DNA from: an uncultured Bacteroidales bacterium
GTDB taxonomy: Bacteria > Bacteroidota > Bacteroidia > Bacteroidales > FEN-979
Assembly (NCBI GenBank): GCA_903875045.1
Contig: CAIQUS010000084.1
Location: 28,455 to 92,454, forward strand
DNA length: 64,000 bases
Direction of reading: 5' to 3'
In this document: positions 1 to 9,275 of the stretch, piece after piece
Layout of the letters: the number at the start of each line of letters is the position of its first letter
Position numbering within the stretch: the stretch's first letter is position 1
Program-made: the position numbers and the translations under genes
The notes under the pieces: generated by a model
What the model was told of the DNA's origin: nothing
What the model saw: the letters and a program-made list of their open reading frames with translations, nothing else
Databases searched by the model: none

Positions 1-1269
1 GTTAATGAAAACCTTGGCAGCAATCGGCTGGTCGGTAACCGTATCGGTAACAGTTCCGTTAAAGCCATAATGCGACTGCCTGATAAAATTCAGAAAAGAT
101 CGGTAATTATAATTCCAAAATGACAGCAACTGATTGACAGGAAGCAACTTGGTGTCTGATATTTCTAGTGTTACTTCACGGCAATTATGCCAATAATTCA
201 TATAATCCTGACGGCCACCGTTGACTTCGTACCATGCATTTCCGTTTGTAATTCCATTATTAAGGAAGGTAAAATAACCTGCCGGGCCATTTTGATGTAC
301 AGTGTCTGCCCACTCGCGCCCTACAAATTGCCACCACTCATCATCCGCCGCCAGCTTAACCCAGGTATCCCAGGGATAGTTGAATACTTCAGCACCACCA
401 TGAAAATTGACAGCCATTGAAAAATGATTGTTTTCTGCGTAAGCCATCCAGGCTTCGGTTTCCTTTTGCCAGGCATTCCCATCAGGGTGCTGCCCTACCT
501 TAGGATCCGGGAAATTGCGGTTTATATCAATATTGTTGGCATTATATCGTACTGCACCATATACTGAATTGTTGCCACCATGATATGTGCCGTCGGGATT
601 TGCCAGTGGATTGATACAAATTTCCGTGGTGTTGACCATCTCAGTAATGGTTGGATCGATACCATAATTTGACAACAGATAATCGATTAAATGCATCATC
701 AAAATATATCCGGTTGTTTCATCGCCATGGATGCTGGAGGTGAAAAGAAACTGGGGTTCTGCTTCCTCCTGGTTGATATTTTTACTGATTTTCACAGCTA
801 AAATCAACCTGTTGTCAATGCTAAAACCTACAGTATCCAGTTTACAGATACCTGGGTATGATGTAGCAAAACCAACCATGTAATCAATGTATTGCTGATA
901 AGTTGGATAGAAATTCCATATAGTTCGGTCACCAGGCCTGAAAGGCTTTTGATTCTGATTGACTTCAAGTTCACTTAATATCGTTCCCGGATGTGGCAGG
1001 ATCTGGTACGGAATATTGTACCCAAGAAAGTCGGCAAACTCCTTTTTACTTGCATACGCATAAACGGTATGTCCCACAACGTTATCTATGGATATCATCC
1101 GGGTAAGCATATAAATTTCATCCTTATCCGCAATTTTGAAGGTAAAATAGACCTCTCCCCTGTCTTTAAAAATGTTATCGGATAGTTGTTCCAGATGATT
1201 TTGGGAAAGAACAGGTTGGGACAAACCAATCATTAAAAATGCCAGTATTCCAATGTAGAGGTTTTTCAT
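1..1269 (-). CDS. M14 zinc carboxypeptidase, secreted, partial (3' end outside window)
   Basis: I translated the minus strand from the ATG at 1267-1269. It gives 423 open codons with no stop and runs off the window start. A signal peptide (MKNLYIGILAF...) is followed by a linker and an M14 catalytic domain: zinc site HGDETTG, the NPLANPDG segment, NIDINRNFPDP (substrate-binding Asn-Arg), NFHGGAEV (third zinc ligand) and TLEISDTK (catalytic Glu). The last visible residues (FNGTVTDTVTDQPI) look like the start of a carboxypeptidase regulatory-like beta domain, as in the carboxypeptidase D/N subfamily. It probably releases C-terminal residues from extracellular peptides. The dapA stop lies 1 bp upstream, so it is likely the last gene of the DUF6913-dapA operon. 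A T9SS tail could follow outside the window. Confidence 0.88.
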   Translation of the reverse strand, partial: MKNLYIGILAFLMIGLSQPVLSQNHLEQLSDNIFKDRGEVYFTFKIADKDEIYMLTRMISIDNVVGHTVYAYASKKEFADFLGYNIPYQILPHPGTILSELEVNQNQKPFRPGDRTIWNFYPTYQQYIDYMVGFATSYPGICKLDTVGFSIDNRLILAVKISKNINQEEAEPQFLFTSSIHGDETTGYILMMHLIDYLLSNYGIDPTITEMVNTTEICINPLANPDGTYHGGNNSVYGAVRYNANNIDINRNFPDPKVGQHPDGNAWQKETEAWMAYAENNHFSMAVNFHGGAEVFNYPWDTWVKLAADDEWWQFVGREWADTVHQNGPAGYFTFLNNGITNGNAWYEVNGGRQDYMNYWHNCREVTLEISDTKLLPVNQLLSFWNYNYRSFLNFIRQSHYGFNGTVTDTVTDQPIAAKVFIN

Positions 1270-1270
1270 A

Positions 1271-2164
1271 TTATTTATCGAATTGATCTATACAATGTTG
1301 AATTAATTTATATGCTTCCGGGTTAACTGTGACCAGTGGCAGTCTTACAAAATTAACACAAAGATTTTTAATTTCCAAGGCTGCTTTGATACCTGACGGA
1401 CTGCCATCACAGAATAACGCATTGGTAAAATCAATTAGTTTATAATGTAAAATCCTGGCCTGTTCAAAATTGCCTTCGAGGGCATACCTAACCATATCTG
1501 AAAACTCTTTGGGAAAGGAGTTTGCCGTAACTGAGATGACACCGTCAGCTCCGGCAGCAATTAAGGGAAGGGTTAATCCATCATCTCCGGAGAGTACAAG
1601 GAAATTATCCGGCCTGTTTTTTATGACCTGGAAAATCTGATCAAAATTACCTGATGCTTCTTTGATTCCAATGATATTGGAACAATCTTTTGCAAGTCTT
1701 AAAGTGGTTGAAGCTGCAATATTGCTGCTGGTGCGGCCTGGCACCGTATAAAGAATCACGGGTACCGGACATGATTCCGCTATGGTTTTAAAATGCTGAT
1801 AGATGCCTTCCTGCTGTGGTTTTGAATAATATGGACAAACAGACAAAATGGCATCAACCCCTTTCAACGGGGTTCCATGGATGGCCATCACAACCTCGGA
1901 GGTGCAGTTTCCGCCAATCCCGACCACCAAAGGAACACGTTTAGCTATTATCTTTACAGAAAATTCAATAAGCGCTTTTTTCTCAGGTTTTGAAATGGTG
2001 GATGATTCACCTGTTGTTCCAAGAACAACAATAAAGTCAACACCTCCGGCGATAATGTGGTTAATAATGTTTTCAAAAGCTTCGAAATCAATAGCTCCTG
2101 ATCTTTTAAAAGGGGTGACGATGGCTACACCCGTTCCTTTGAATTTAGGGGATTCTTTGCGCAT
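1271..2164 (-). CDS. dapA: 4-hydroxy-tetrahydrodipicolinate synthase
   Basis: Condenses pyruvate with aspartate semialdehyde in lysine/diaminopimelate biosynthesis in the cytoplasm. The 297 residues match the usual length of the family. Visible landmarks are GTTGES (about 49-54, substrate-binding Thr pair), PYYSKP (Tyr113, donated across the dimer), YTVPGR (catalytic Tyr139) and GIKEASG with the Schiff-base Lys168. It overlaps the 3' end of the upstream DUF6913 gene by 20 bp and is followed after 1 bp by the M14 peptidase, so the three are probably co-transcribed from the promoter at 2737-2768. Nothing in the active site looks degraded. Confidence 0.96.
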   Translation of the reverse strand: MRKESPKFKGTGVAIVTPFKRSGAIDFEAFENIINHIIAGGVDFIVVLGTTGESSTISKPEKKALIEFSVKIIAKRVPLVVGIGGNCTSEVVMAIHGTPLKGVDAILSVCPYYSKPQQEGIYQHFKTIAESCPVPVILYTVPGRTSSNIAASTTLRLAKDCSNIIGIKEASGNFDQIFQVIKNRPDNFLVLSGDDGLTLPLIAAGADGVISVTANSFPKEFSDMVRYALEGNFEQARILHYKLIDFTNALFCDGSPSGIKAALEIKNLCVNFVRLPLVTVNPEAYKLIQHCIDQFDK

Positions 2165-2702
2165 GTGGTTTGATCACTGTAAGATAATGTTGAACCTGTC
2201 CGAGATATTCTTCTGAAGTCATGGTAGGTTTCAGGTCGATCATCAGATCATAATATTCGGTGTTTTTTTCTGAAAATTTTCCAACGCGAAACAAGGCATT
2301 CGAAAGACCCGAAATATATTTCAAAGGAAAATTATCCTGCAAACTAAGATCAATCAGGAGATCAAACTCCTTCTCTATAAAGTCTTTAACTTGAGAATGG
2401 ATTGGTTTATAAAACCATGTAAGGTCCCTTTTTGAAAAGAAATCGTACGATAATTTTGGTAAAAACCGCTGAACCAGGTTCTTGTTTTTAACAAATCCCA
2501 ATGCCTTCACCTCTTTGTGGTCGCCTTGTAATTGAGACACAAATTCGGATACCCGTTCATAATCAGGTACATCATCAAGGGTATAAAGGATACCAATGCG
2601 TTTTGCATCCTTCAGATTTACCATCTGACATTGTCTGTCAGAACGGGAATGATCCTGTTTGAAATAGTATTGACCAATTTTAAGTCTAAGATTAGCAAAC
2701 AT
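2145..2702 (-). CDS. DUF6913-like conserved Bacteroidota protein
   Basis: A 185-residue soluble protein without a signal peptide or membrane segment. It contains a GILYTLDDVPDYERV stretch followed by an alpha/beta domain ending in YDLMIDLKP. I recognise it as the small Bacteroidota family found next to dapA (DUF6913), whose function is unknown to me. It is the first gene of the operon: a TTTG-N20-TAACTTTG promoter lies 35-66 bp upstream, and its 3' end overlaps dapA by 20 bp, which suggests translational coupling. The family name is from memory; the gene itself is clear from length, overlap and promoter. Confidence 0.8.
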   Translation of the reverse strand: MFANLRLKIGQYYFKQDHSRSDRQCQMVNLKDAKRIGILYTLDDVPDYERVSEFVSQLQGDHKEVKALGFVKNKNLVQRFLPKLSYDFFSKRDLTWFYKPIHSQVKDFIEKEFDLLIDLSLQDNFPLKYISGLSNALFRVGKFSEKNTEYYDLMIDLKPTMTSEEYLGQVQHYLTVIKPHAQRIP

Positions 2703-2736
2703 ATTTTTCAGTTAATTATTCATTTAGACTGAATTG

Positions 2737-2768
2737 CAAAGTTAATGATTCCATTTGAACCATCCAAA
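2737..2768 (-). promoter_or_regulatory. Bacteroidota promoter of the DUF6913-dapA operon
   Basis: Read on the minus strand: TTTG (2765-2768), 20 bp, TAACTTTG (2737-2744). This fits the -33 TTTG / -7 TAnnTTTG consensus of the Bacteroidota primary sigma factor, and it lies just upstream of the start at 2702. Confidence 0.7.
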
Positions 2769-2835
2769 ATGCAATTTCATTTGTAATAAACGCAGGCCAG
2801 CAAAACAAAGTATCGAATGCTGTGTTAATAAAACA

Positions 2836-2843
2836 TAATTTTG
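2836..2843 (+). promoter_or_regulatory. -7 element upstream of the PhnP-like gene
   Basis: TAATTTTG, matching TAnnTTTG, 17 bp before the ATG at 2861. No clear -33 TTTG is seen at the right distance. It would make a very short leader and is divergent from the promoter at 2737-2768. Confidence 0.45.
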
Positions 2844-2860
2844 TGGTGTAAGGTTGAAAA

Positions 2861-3628
2861 ATGAAGATAACATTTCTTGGCACCGGAACTTCCCAGGGTG
2901 TCCCGGTAATTGCATGTAATTGTGACGTATGCAAATCTACGGATCTGCGCGACAAACGGCTACGGTCATCCATTGCCATCGAAAAAAACAACAGGAGGAT
3001 CATCATCGATTGCGGGCCGGATTTCAGGCAGCAGATGCTGCGCGAAAGCATTCCTTCCATTGATGCCATCCTGGTAACTCACGGACACAAGGATCACCTG
3101 GGAGGATTAGACGATGTACGTGCATTTAATTACGTAAATCGCAGTCCTGCAAATGTTTATGCTGCGCCAGATGTACAGAGAATCATAAAACGTGAATTTT
3201 CCTATGCCTTCAAGAAAAATCCCTATCCGGGGGTCCCTGAAATAGTTCTGCATACGCTGACCAATAAGCCATTTACCTTACACGATCAGAAAATTATTCC
3301 GGTAAAGGCACTTCACTATGGCAACGACCACTATGTTTTCGGTTTTCGCATCGATGATTTCACATATATTACCGATGCCAGTAGCATTTCAGAGCGGGAA
3401 AAAGCCAAGATCAGGGGATCAAAAATCATCGTTCTGAATGCCCTGCGAAAACAAAAGCATTACTCTCATTTTAACCTCGGTGAGGCGCTTGTCCTGATGG
3501 AAGAATTAAAACCTGAACAAGGCTACCTCACCCATATCAGCCATCAGATGGGTATGTTTGAAAAGGTCAGCGCCGAATTGCCAGGTTTTGTCAAATTAGC
3601 TTACGATGGACTTACATTGACTTTTTAA
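2861..3628 (+). CDS. Metallo-beta-lactamase-fold phosphodiesterase, PhnP-like
   Basis: A 255-residue metallo-beta-lactamase-fold hydrolase. It begins with FLGTGTSQGVP and has a CNCDVC cysteine cluster (19-24), typical of PhnP-type phosphoribosyl cyclic phosphodiesterases, where such cysteines bind a structural zinc. The metal site is THGHKDHLGG (His74, His76, Asp78, His79), followed by YGNDHYVFGFR, YITDAS and a C-terminal THISHQMG. There is no phn operon nearby, so the true substrate is uncertain; a cyclic nucleotide or cyclic sugar phosphate is plausible. Its 3' end overlaps the convergent peptide-binding protein gene by 17 bp. Confidence 0.85.
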   Translation: MKITFLGTGTSQGVPVIACNCDVCKSTDLRDKRLRSSIAIEKNNRRIIIDCGPDFRQQMLRESIPSIDAILVTHGHKDHLGGLDDVRAFNYVNRSPANVYAAPDVQRIIKREFSYAFKKNPYPGVPEIVLHTLTNKPFTLHDQKIIPVKALHYGNDHYVFGFRIDDFTYITDASSISEREKAKIRGSKIIVLNALRKQKHYSHFNLGEALVLMEELKPEQGYLTHISHQMGMFEKVSAELPGFVKLAYDGLTLTF

Positions 3629-5252
3629 CATGTTTGAGTGTTAAAAGGTTCATTGGGTTGCTCCCTAACCCATCAATGTTTTTTTGGATAAACCGCAACA
3701 CCTGATCATAGTACAGAATCACCACGGGTGCCTCCTCCATGATGATGTTCTCCATCTGCCGGTAATAGCTGAACCTTATTGAATCATTGACAGTTGACAT
3801 CGATTTTTCATAAACCCGATCAAATTCAGGATTGGAAAAATGTGTGTAATTAGGACCTTTGGGACAAAAATTCTTTGAATAAAACATTGAAAGGTAATTT
3901 TCGGCATCAGGATAATCTGCAATCCATGATGCCCGGAAAAATGTCAATTTTGCCTCAGATTTCATCTCTTTCACTGCGGCCGGAGGACTTACTTCAATTT
4001 TAAGGTCAATACCTATTGACGAAACCTGATATTGGATGTACTTGCAGATATCCAGATAGTCGGCGGTAGAAGTAAGTGTGATGGCCGGCAGCCCCGCCCC
4101 TTCCGGATAACCCGCATCAACAAGCAATCTACGTGCTTTTTCAGGATTATAGTCGTAATAAACTTTGGAGGAATCAAAGGAGGGCAAACCTTTAGGGGTG
4201 ATGCCTTGAAAACCAGGAATTCCAATGTTGTTACGCAAATACCTGATCATTTTTTTTCTGTCGAATGCATAGCTGATCGCCTTCCTGATCTCTTTCGAGG
4301 GAATCCCTCCTTGCATATCGGGCTTTGTCCTGTCAACCATAAACCCTAAATACTCTGTATTCAGATATGGTTGGGAAATCAAGTTAATCTTTGACAAATA
4401 CTTAGGCTGCAATCGGCCTTCCTTTGTAAGCAACTCATCTTTGTACGTCGGGTCAATTCCAGACATCAGATCGAGGTTCCCTTTGATAAACTCCAGAAAT
4501 GCCGATTGCTTGTCAGGAACAAACGTTATAGACACAGCATCAAGAAAAGGTAAGCGCCGGCCATCTTCGATTTCAAAATATCCAGGATTCTTCAGAAAGA
4601 CCAGTTTTACACCCTCCTGCCACATTTTGAACATGAATGGTCCTGTTCCAACCGGGTTTCGCCGGAATTCTTTTCCATAAAGATCAACAGCTTCATGGGG
4701 TACCACTGAACAATAATGCATACTGAGCAACCTGAGAAATGGTGGGAAAGGTTTCGCCAGGTGAATTATGAAGGTGGAATCATCAGGAGCCTCGAAGGCC
4801 GTACTATCTGATGATTGATGAATATTGTTGAACAGCCATGCCCCGGGAGAGGCCACGCCGGGATTGATGATCCGCTGAAAAGAATAGACAAAATCACCTG
4901 CAACCACGCGGCGGCCCCTGCCGCCCGTAAAAGCTTGATTGTTATGAAAAAAAATATCACTGCGAAGATGGAAAACGTAATTTAATCCCGACGATGAGAT
5001 GCTCCATGATTTGGCAATGCATGGAAGGATTTCCATTCGGTCGTTCAACTGGATCAGCCCGTTGTATAACTGATTTGCTGCCCAGGTAATTGCCTGATCG
5101 CGGGCAAATGCAGGATCCAGTGTTGAAATATTGGCCGCTTCATTGTAACGAAACACAGTCTTCCCTCGTTCCTCGACAAAATTGGAGCAGGAACAAATCA
5201 GCAAAACCAGGACTAAAAAACAGAGGAATTTATAATTCATAAACCTGCGCAA
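3612..5252 (-). CDS. ABC transporter peptide-binding lipoprotein (SBP family 5, OppA/DppA-like)
   Basis: A 546-residue solute-binding protein of the oligopeptide/dipeptide family. The N-terminus is a lipoprotein signal with the acceptor Cys22 in LLICSCSNF. Family landmarks are YNEAANISTLDPAFARD, VVAGDFVYSFQRI, NPVGTGPFMF and ASWIADYPDAENYLSMFYS. It should sit in the periplasm and deliver peptides to an ABC permease, but no permease or ATPase genes adjoin it, so it is an orphan component here. It is convergent with the PhnP-like gene (17 bp overlap) and divergent from the first M1 aminopeptidase; the peptidase neighbours suggest a shared role in peptide nutrition. Confidence 0.92.
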   Translation of the reverse strand: MRRFMNYKFLCFLVLVLLICSCSNFVEERGKTVFRYNEAANISTLDPAFARDQAITWAANQLYNGLIQLNDRMEILPCIAKSWSISSSGLNYVFHLRSDIFFHNNQAFTGGRGRRVVAGDFVYSFQRIINPGVASPGAWLFNNIHQSSDSTAFEAPDDSTFIIHLAKPFPPFLRLLSMHYCSVVPHEAVDLYGKEFRRNPVGTGPFMFKMWQEGVKLVFLKNPGYFEIEDGRRLPFLDAVSITFVPDKQSAFLEFIKGNLDLMSGIDPTYKDELLTKEGRLQPKYLSKINLISQPYLNTEYLGFMVDRTKPDMQGGIPSKEIRKAISYAFDRKKMIRYLRNNIGIPGFQGITPKGLPSFDSSKVYYDYNPEKARRLLVDAGYPEGAGLPAITLTSTADYLDICKYIQYQVSSIGIDLKIEVSPPAAVKEMKSEAKLTFFRASWIADYPDAENYLSMFYSKNFCPKGPNYTHFSNPEFDRVYEKSMSTVNDSIRFSYYRQMENIIMEEAPVVILYYDQVLRFIQKNIDGLGSNPMNLLTLKHVKKSM

Positions 5253-5272
5253 AAATATCAGAAAAAAACAAG

Positions 5273-5280
5273 TAATTTTG
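5273..5280 (+). promoter_or_regulatory. -7 element upstream of the first M1 aminopeptidase
   Basis: TAATTTTG (TAnnTTTG type), 32 bp before the ATG at 5313. No convincing -33 TTTG is visible at 19-21 bp. Confidence 0.5.
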
Positions 5281-5312
5281 GTAATTCTTTCAACACCCTA
5301 AACTTAAATCCA

Positions 5313-7310
5313 ATGAAACTTCGCTCATCACTCCTTACATTGTTTATCTCATTGTGTCTCATGTCGAACGCCCAGAACTTTTCAACCATGGAAGGTTCTG
5401 CCTATTGTTCCATGAAAAAATCAGCGTCGAAAAAGGTAATGACTCAGCCTTTGAATGCTAATTCAGGTCCAAAGCACTCATTTGACGTGATCAAATATAC
5501 GATGAATATCGACCTTTACAACTGTTATTCATCACCTTATCCCCGAAGTTTTTCAGGCTCGGTGATTCTCAGCATTAAAGTTGACTCCTCACTGAATTCC
5601 ATTAAACTGAATGCGGAGAATTTTTCACTTATCATTGATTCTGTGCGGCTTGCCGGTATTTCGTTCGTCCATGCCAATAATATACTGACCATCCAAATGA
5701 ACAGAACATATAATGTCGGGGAATCGGCTGATATTAAAATATTTTACAGGCATAAGGATGTTCAGGACAACGCATTTTATTCAAATTCCGGTACAGTTTT
5801 TACTGATTGTGAACCTGAAGGGGCCAGGCGATGGTTCCCTTGCTGGGACAAGCCCTCCGATAAAGCGCTGTTCGACCTTACTGCCAAAGTTAAAGCAAAT
5901 GTGAAACTAGGCTCCAATGGTCGTTTGGCCGATTCAACCCTTGTTGGTGATTTTCTGACCTATCACTGGGTGTCTGATCAGAATGTTGCAACATACCTGA
6001 TGGTAATCACCTCGAAAGTCAATTATAAACTGAATATCAACTATTGGCACAAATTAAGCAACCCGGCCGACAGCATACCCCTGAGATATTACTTTAATCA
6101 GGGCGAAAACCCTGCGGGAGTCATGGCGATCATGCCAGATATGACAACATGGTTTTCACAAAACTTCATTGAACATCCTTTTGATAAAAACGGATTTGCA
6201 ACACTTAATTCCGACTTTGCATGGGGCGGCATGGAAAACCAAACGCTTACCAGTCTTTGTCCCGGATGCTGGGGTGAAAGTCTGGCAGCACATGAATTCG
6301 CACACCAGTGGTTTGGCGACATGATCACTTGCAGCACCTGGGCGGATCTGTGGCTTAATGAGGGGTTTGCAACCTGGACGGAAGCCTTCTGGTATGAAAG
6401 AAATGGCGGTTATCTCGCTTATAAAAACACTATCAACAATGATGCAAGCAACTACCTTGGAAGCAACCCCGGATGGGCAATCTCGAATCCTGAATGGGCA
6501 GTGACAACGCCACCGAACAACACCCTGTTTAATTATGCCATTACCTACGCGAAAGGTGCCTGCGTGCTCCATCAACTGCGTTATGTGCTCGGGGATTCAT
6601 TGTTTTTTCAAACGCTGAAAGTCTATTGCGCTGATACAAATTTAAAATTTCAGTCTGCCACTATCCCCGATTTTATTGCCAAAGTCAACCAGGTTTCCGG
6701 ACAAGATTACAACTGGTTTTTCGATCAGTGGATCTATCAGCCGAATCATCCCGTATATCAGAACAGCTACAATTTTCAAGACCTTGGCAGTGGTCAGTGG
6801 CAGGTTAATTTTTTCATAAAACAAATTCAAACCAATGCCCCTTTCTTCAAAATGCCGGTTGAGGTATTGATCCGGTTTGCGGATGCAACAGATACCACCT
6901 TCAGAATTATGAACGATGCGAATAACCAGGGTTTTACCTGGACTTTCAGCAAACAACCCTTTGTTTTCAAGTTCGATCCTGACAGAGAGATTGTATTGAA
7001 AGAAGGAAGTACCATCGTAGGGCTTGAACCTGGCGTTGCAAAAGGAAACTATGCCAGCTTATGGCAAAACGCTCCCAATCCGGCCGGGAACCATACAAGG
7101 ATTGGCTATGAAATTGAAAAACCCATGGATGTCAGGTTGGAAATTACCGATATGCTGGGCGTTGTACTGATGCGACCGGTTGACGGGCCACATGCAGCAG
7201 GCCAATATGAAATTAACCTCGATTGCTCCTCACTTGCACCAGGAAATTACTTGTATAAACTTTTAGCCGGGAATTCTCAACAAGTTAAAAAGCTGGTCAT
7301 CGTCAGGTAA
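5313..7310 (+). CDS. Secreted M1 aminopeptidase with T9SS sorting domain (copy 1)
   Basis: A 665-residue protein with an N-terminal signal peptide (cleavage probably after SNAQ). An M1 beta-sheet domain contains EGARRWFPCWDKPSDKA, followed by GGMENQT (the GxMEN exopeptidase motif) and zinc site HEFAHQWFGD (about 327-336) with the third ligand in NEGFATW. YAKGACVLHQLRY carries the probable catalytic Tyr. The last 80 residues form a T9SS type A sorting domain (LWQNAPNPAG ... VKKLVIVR). The protein should be secreted across the outer membrane and trim N-terminal residues of peptides. A close paralogue follows 4 bp downstream, so this is a tandem duplication. Confidence 0.94.
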   Translation: MKLRSSLLTLFISLCLMSNAQNFSTMEGSAYCSMKKSASKKVMTQPLNANSGPKHSFDVIKYTMNIDLYNCYSSPYPRSFSGSVILSIKVDSSLNSIKLNAENFSLIIDSVRLAGISFVHANNILTIQMNRTYNVGESADIKIFYRHKDVQDNAFYSNSGTVFTDCEPEGARRWFPCWDKPSDKALFDLTAKVKANVKLGSNGRLADSTLVGDFLTYHWVSDQNVATYLMVITSKVNYKLNINYWHKLSNPADSIPLRYYFNQGENPAGVMAIMPDMTTWFSQNFIEHPFDKNGFATLNSDFAWGGMENQTLTSLCPGCWGESLAAHEFAHQWFGDMITCSTWADLWLNEGFATWTEAFWYERNGGYLAYKNTINNDASNYLGSNPGWAISNPEWAVTTPPNNTLFNYAITYAKGACVLHQLRYVLGDSLFFQTLKVYCADTNLKFQSATIPDFIAKVNQVSGQDYNWFFDQWIYQPNHPVYQNSYNFQDLGSGQWQVNFFIKQIQTNAPFFKMPVEVLIRFADATDTTFRIMNDANNQGFTWTFSKQPFVFKFDPDREIVLKEGSTIVGLEPGVAKGNYASLWQNAPNPAGNHTRIGYEIEKPMDVRLEITDMLGVVLMRPVDGPHAAGQYEINLDCSSLAPGNYLYKLLAGNSQQVKKLVIVR

Positions 7311-7314
7311 ATAC

Positions 7315-9261
7315 ATGAGAACTCCACGTCTTTTCGTTTTATTCATATTTCTTTCAGCGGCTTTCACGGGCAATGCCTCACCTTTAATTATGAAACCTGC
7401 GGATACTGCCCACTTCTATACAAAACACAGTTTCGATGTTTTGAAATACAAACTGGATGTGAATTTATATCAGTGTTTTCAAACTCCCTATCCAAGGACA
7501 TTCAATGCCAGGGAGGTCATAACATTTAAGGTTGATTCATCCTTGAATTCAATAAAGTTGAATGCAAATACAGTCTCCCTGACAATTGACTCTGTCAGTA
7601 TGGCAGCCGTATCCTTTACCCACCTGGCGAACATGCTGAATATTCAGCTCGACAGAACCTATCAGCCCGGCGAGGTTGTAACCATTTTGGTCTGTTACCG
7701 TCATAAAAACACCAATGACAATGGTTTTTTTGTTTCCTCCGGCTTTGTTTTTACAGATTCACCACCTGAAGGTGCAAGGAAATGGATGCCTTGCTGGGAT
7801 CGCCCGTCAGACAAGGCAACATGGGAGTTGATCGCCCGGGTTCCACTTTCCGTGAGACTTGGTTCAACAGGAATGCTTGCCGATTCAACCATTTCTGCAG
7901 ACACACTCAGTTATCATTGGATCAGCAATATACCGGTTTCGACCTATCTGATTACTTTTACATCAAGTATTAATTTCCAGGTGCATACAAAGTACTGGCA
8001 TAAACTCTCCAAACCAAATGACAGTATTCCCGTCAGGATTTATTATAAAACAGGTGAAAACCTTGCAATTATTGATAGCACCATCATTCCACTGACAAAT
8101 TTCTTTTCTGAAAAATTTGGAGATTATCCTTTCGAGAAAATTGGTTTTGCCACACTGAACGGGTCATTTCCATGGGGTGGCATGGAAAATCAAAGCATGG
8201 TCAACCTGGCGCCCGGAGGCTATAGCGATGCCAATCTGATTGCCCATGAACATTCGCATCAGTGGTTTGGAGATTTAATAACGTGCGGTACCTGGGCGGA
8301 TATCTGGTTAAATGAGGGTTTTGGAACCTATTGCCAGAATCTTTGGGTTGAACATTCAGCCGGATACGATGCGTACAAGAACAGCATGAATGCTGTGGCC
8401 AACTATTATCTTGCACATAATCCCGGTTGGCCATTGTATCATCCCGAATGGGCTCTTAATACCCCTAACGGCAATACTTTATATAACCAGGCAATTACCT
8501 ATAACAAAGGCGCTTGCGTGCTTTTTCAATTGAGATATGTTTTAGGCGATGACAGTTTTTTCAGGGTGATGTACGATTATGCGACCGACACCAACCTAAT
8601 GTATAAAAATACTTTTACACATGACTTTGTTGAAAAGGTAAACCAGGCTTCCGGAGAAAACCTGAATTGGTTTTTTGATGAATGGGTTTACAGTCCTAAC
8701 CACCCGGTATATCAGAACACATTTCAAATTGACAGTTTGTCGGTAACATCGTGGAGGGTTCCTTTTACGCTGAATCAAACACAGGTGAACCCGGAATTTT
8801 TCAAAATGCCTGTTCAGGTCAGGATCAATTTCATGGATGGAACTGATACAACTATTCAGGTGATGAATGACGTAAATCATCAGGAATTTGCATTTACATG
8901 CTCAAAAAAACCTGTAAATCTGGTATTTGACCCTTTCCGAAACATCCTCTTAAAGCAGGCAGCCACGATTTATAACATTAAACCGTTATCCGGTCAAAAA
9001 AGTTCTAAATTGAACCAAAATGAGCCAAACCCCTTTAGAAACAATACATTGATTTCATACGAGGTGGCTTCAGAGGAAACTGTGACCATCTCAGTGTTTG
9101 ACAGCAATGGAAAAATGTTGACTTGTCCGGTCGATCGTATACATCTGCCCGGCAGTTACAGATTTGACTGGTCAAACCCTGGATTAACACCCGGAATCTA
9201 TTATTTGAGAATGGAAGCAGGAACCTTCACAGACACGAAAAAAATGCTGATTATCAGATAA
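7315..9261 (+). CDS. Secreted M1 aminopeptidase with T9SS sorting domain (copy 2)
   Basis: A 648-residue paralogue of the gene 4 bp upstream, with the same order: signal peptide, EGARKWMPCWDRPSDKA, GGMENQS, zinc site HEHSHQWFGD (about 311-320), NEGFGTY, NKGACVLFQLRY, and a C-terminal T9SS domain (LNQNEPNPFRNN ... KKMLIIR). All catalytic residues are retained, so both copies should be active. Divergence is spread along the whole length, which suggests an old duplication and perhaps different peptide preference. The gene is probably co-transcribed with copy 1. It ends 5 bp before the convergent lon gene. Confidence 0.94.
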   Translation: MRTPRLFVLFIFLSAAFTGNASPLIMKPADTAHFYTKHSFDVLKYKLDVNLYQCFQTPYPRTFNAREVITFKVDSSLNSIKLNANTVSLTIDSVSMAAVSFTHLANMLNIQLDRTYQPGEVVTILVCYRHKNTNDNGFFVSSGFVFTDSPPEGARKWMPCWDRPSDKATWELIARVPLSVRLGSTGMLADSTISADTLSYHWISNIPVSTYLITFTSSINFQVHTKYWHKLSKPNDSIPVRIYYKTGENLAIIDSTIIPLTNFFSEKFGDYPFEKIGFATLNGSFPWGGMENQSMVNLAPGGYSDANLIAHEHSHQWFGDLITCGTWADIWLNEGFGTYCQNLWVEHSAGYDAYKNSMNAVANYYLAHNPGWPLYHPEWALNTPNGNTLYNQAITYNKGACVLFQLRYVLGDDSFFRVMYDYATDTNLMYKNTFTHDFVEKVNQASGENLNWFFDEWVYSPNHPVYQNTFQIDSLSVTSWRVPFTLNQTQVNPEFFKMPVQVRINFMDGTDTTIQVMNDVNHQEFAFTCSKKPVNLVFDPFRNILLKQAATIYNIKPLSGQKSSKLNQNEPNPFRNNTLISYEVASEETVTISVFDSNGKMLTCPVDRIHLPGSYRFDWSNPGLTPGIYYLRMEAGTFTDTKKMLIIR

Positions 9262-9275
9262 CAGCGTTATTTTTT
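9258..9275 (+). terminator. Weak hairpin with U-run after the M1 pair
   Basis: ATAAC-AGC-GTTAT followed by TTTTT on the plus strand, overlapping the M1 stop codon and the end of the convergent lon gene. The stem is only 5 bp and AT-rich, so this is a weak candidate terminator. Confidence 0.3.
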
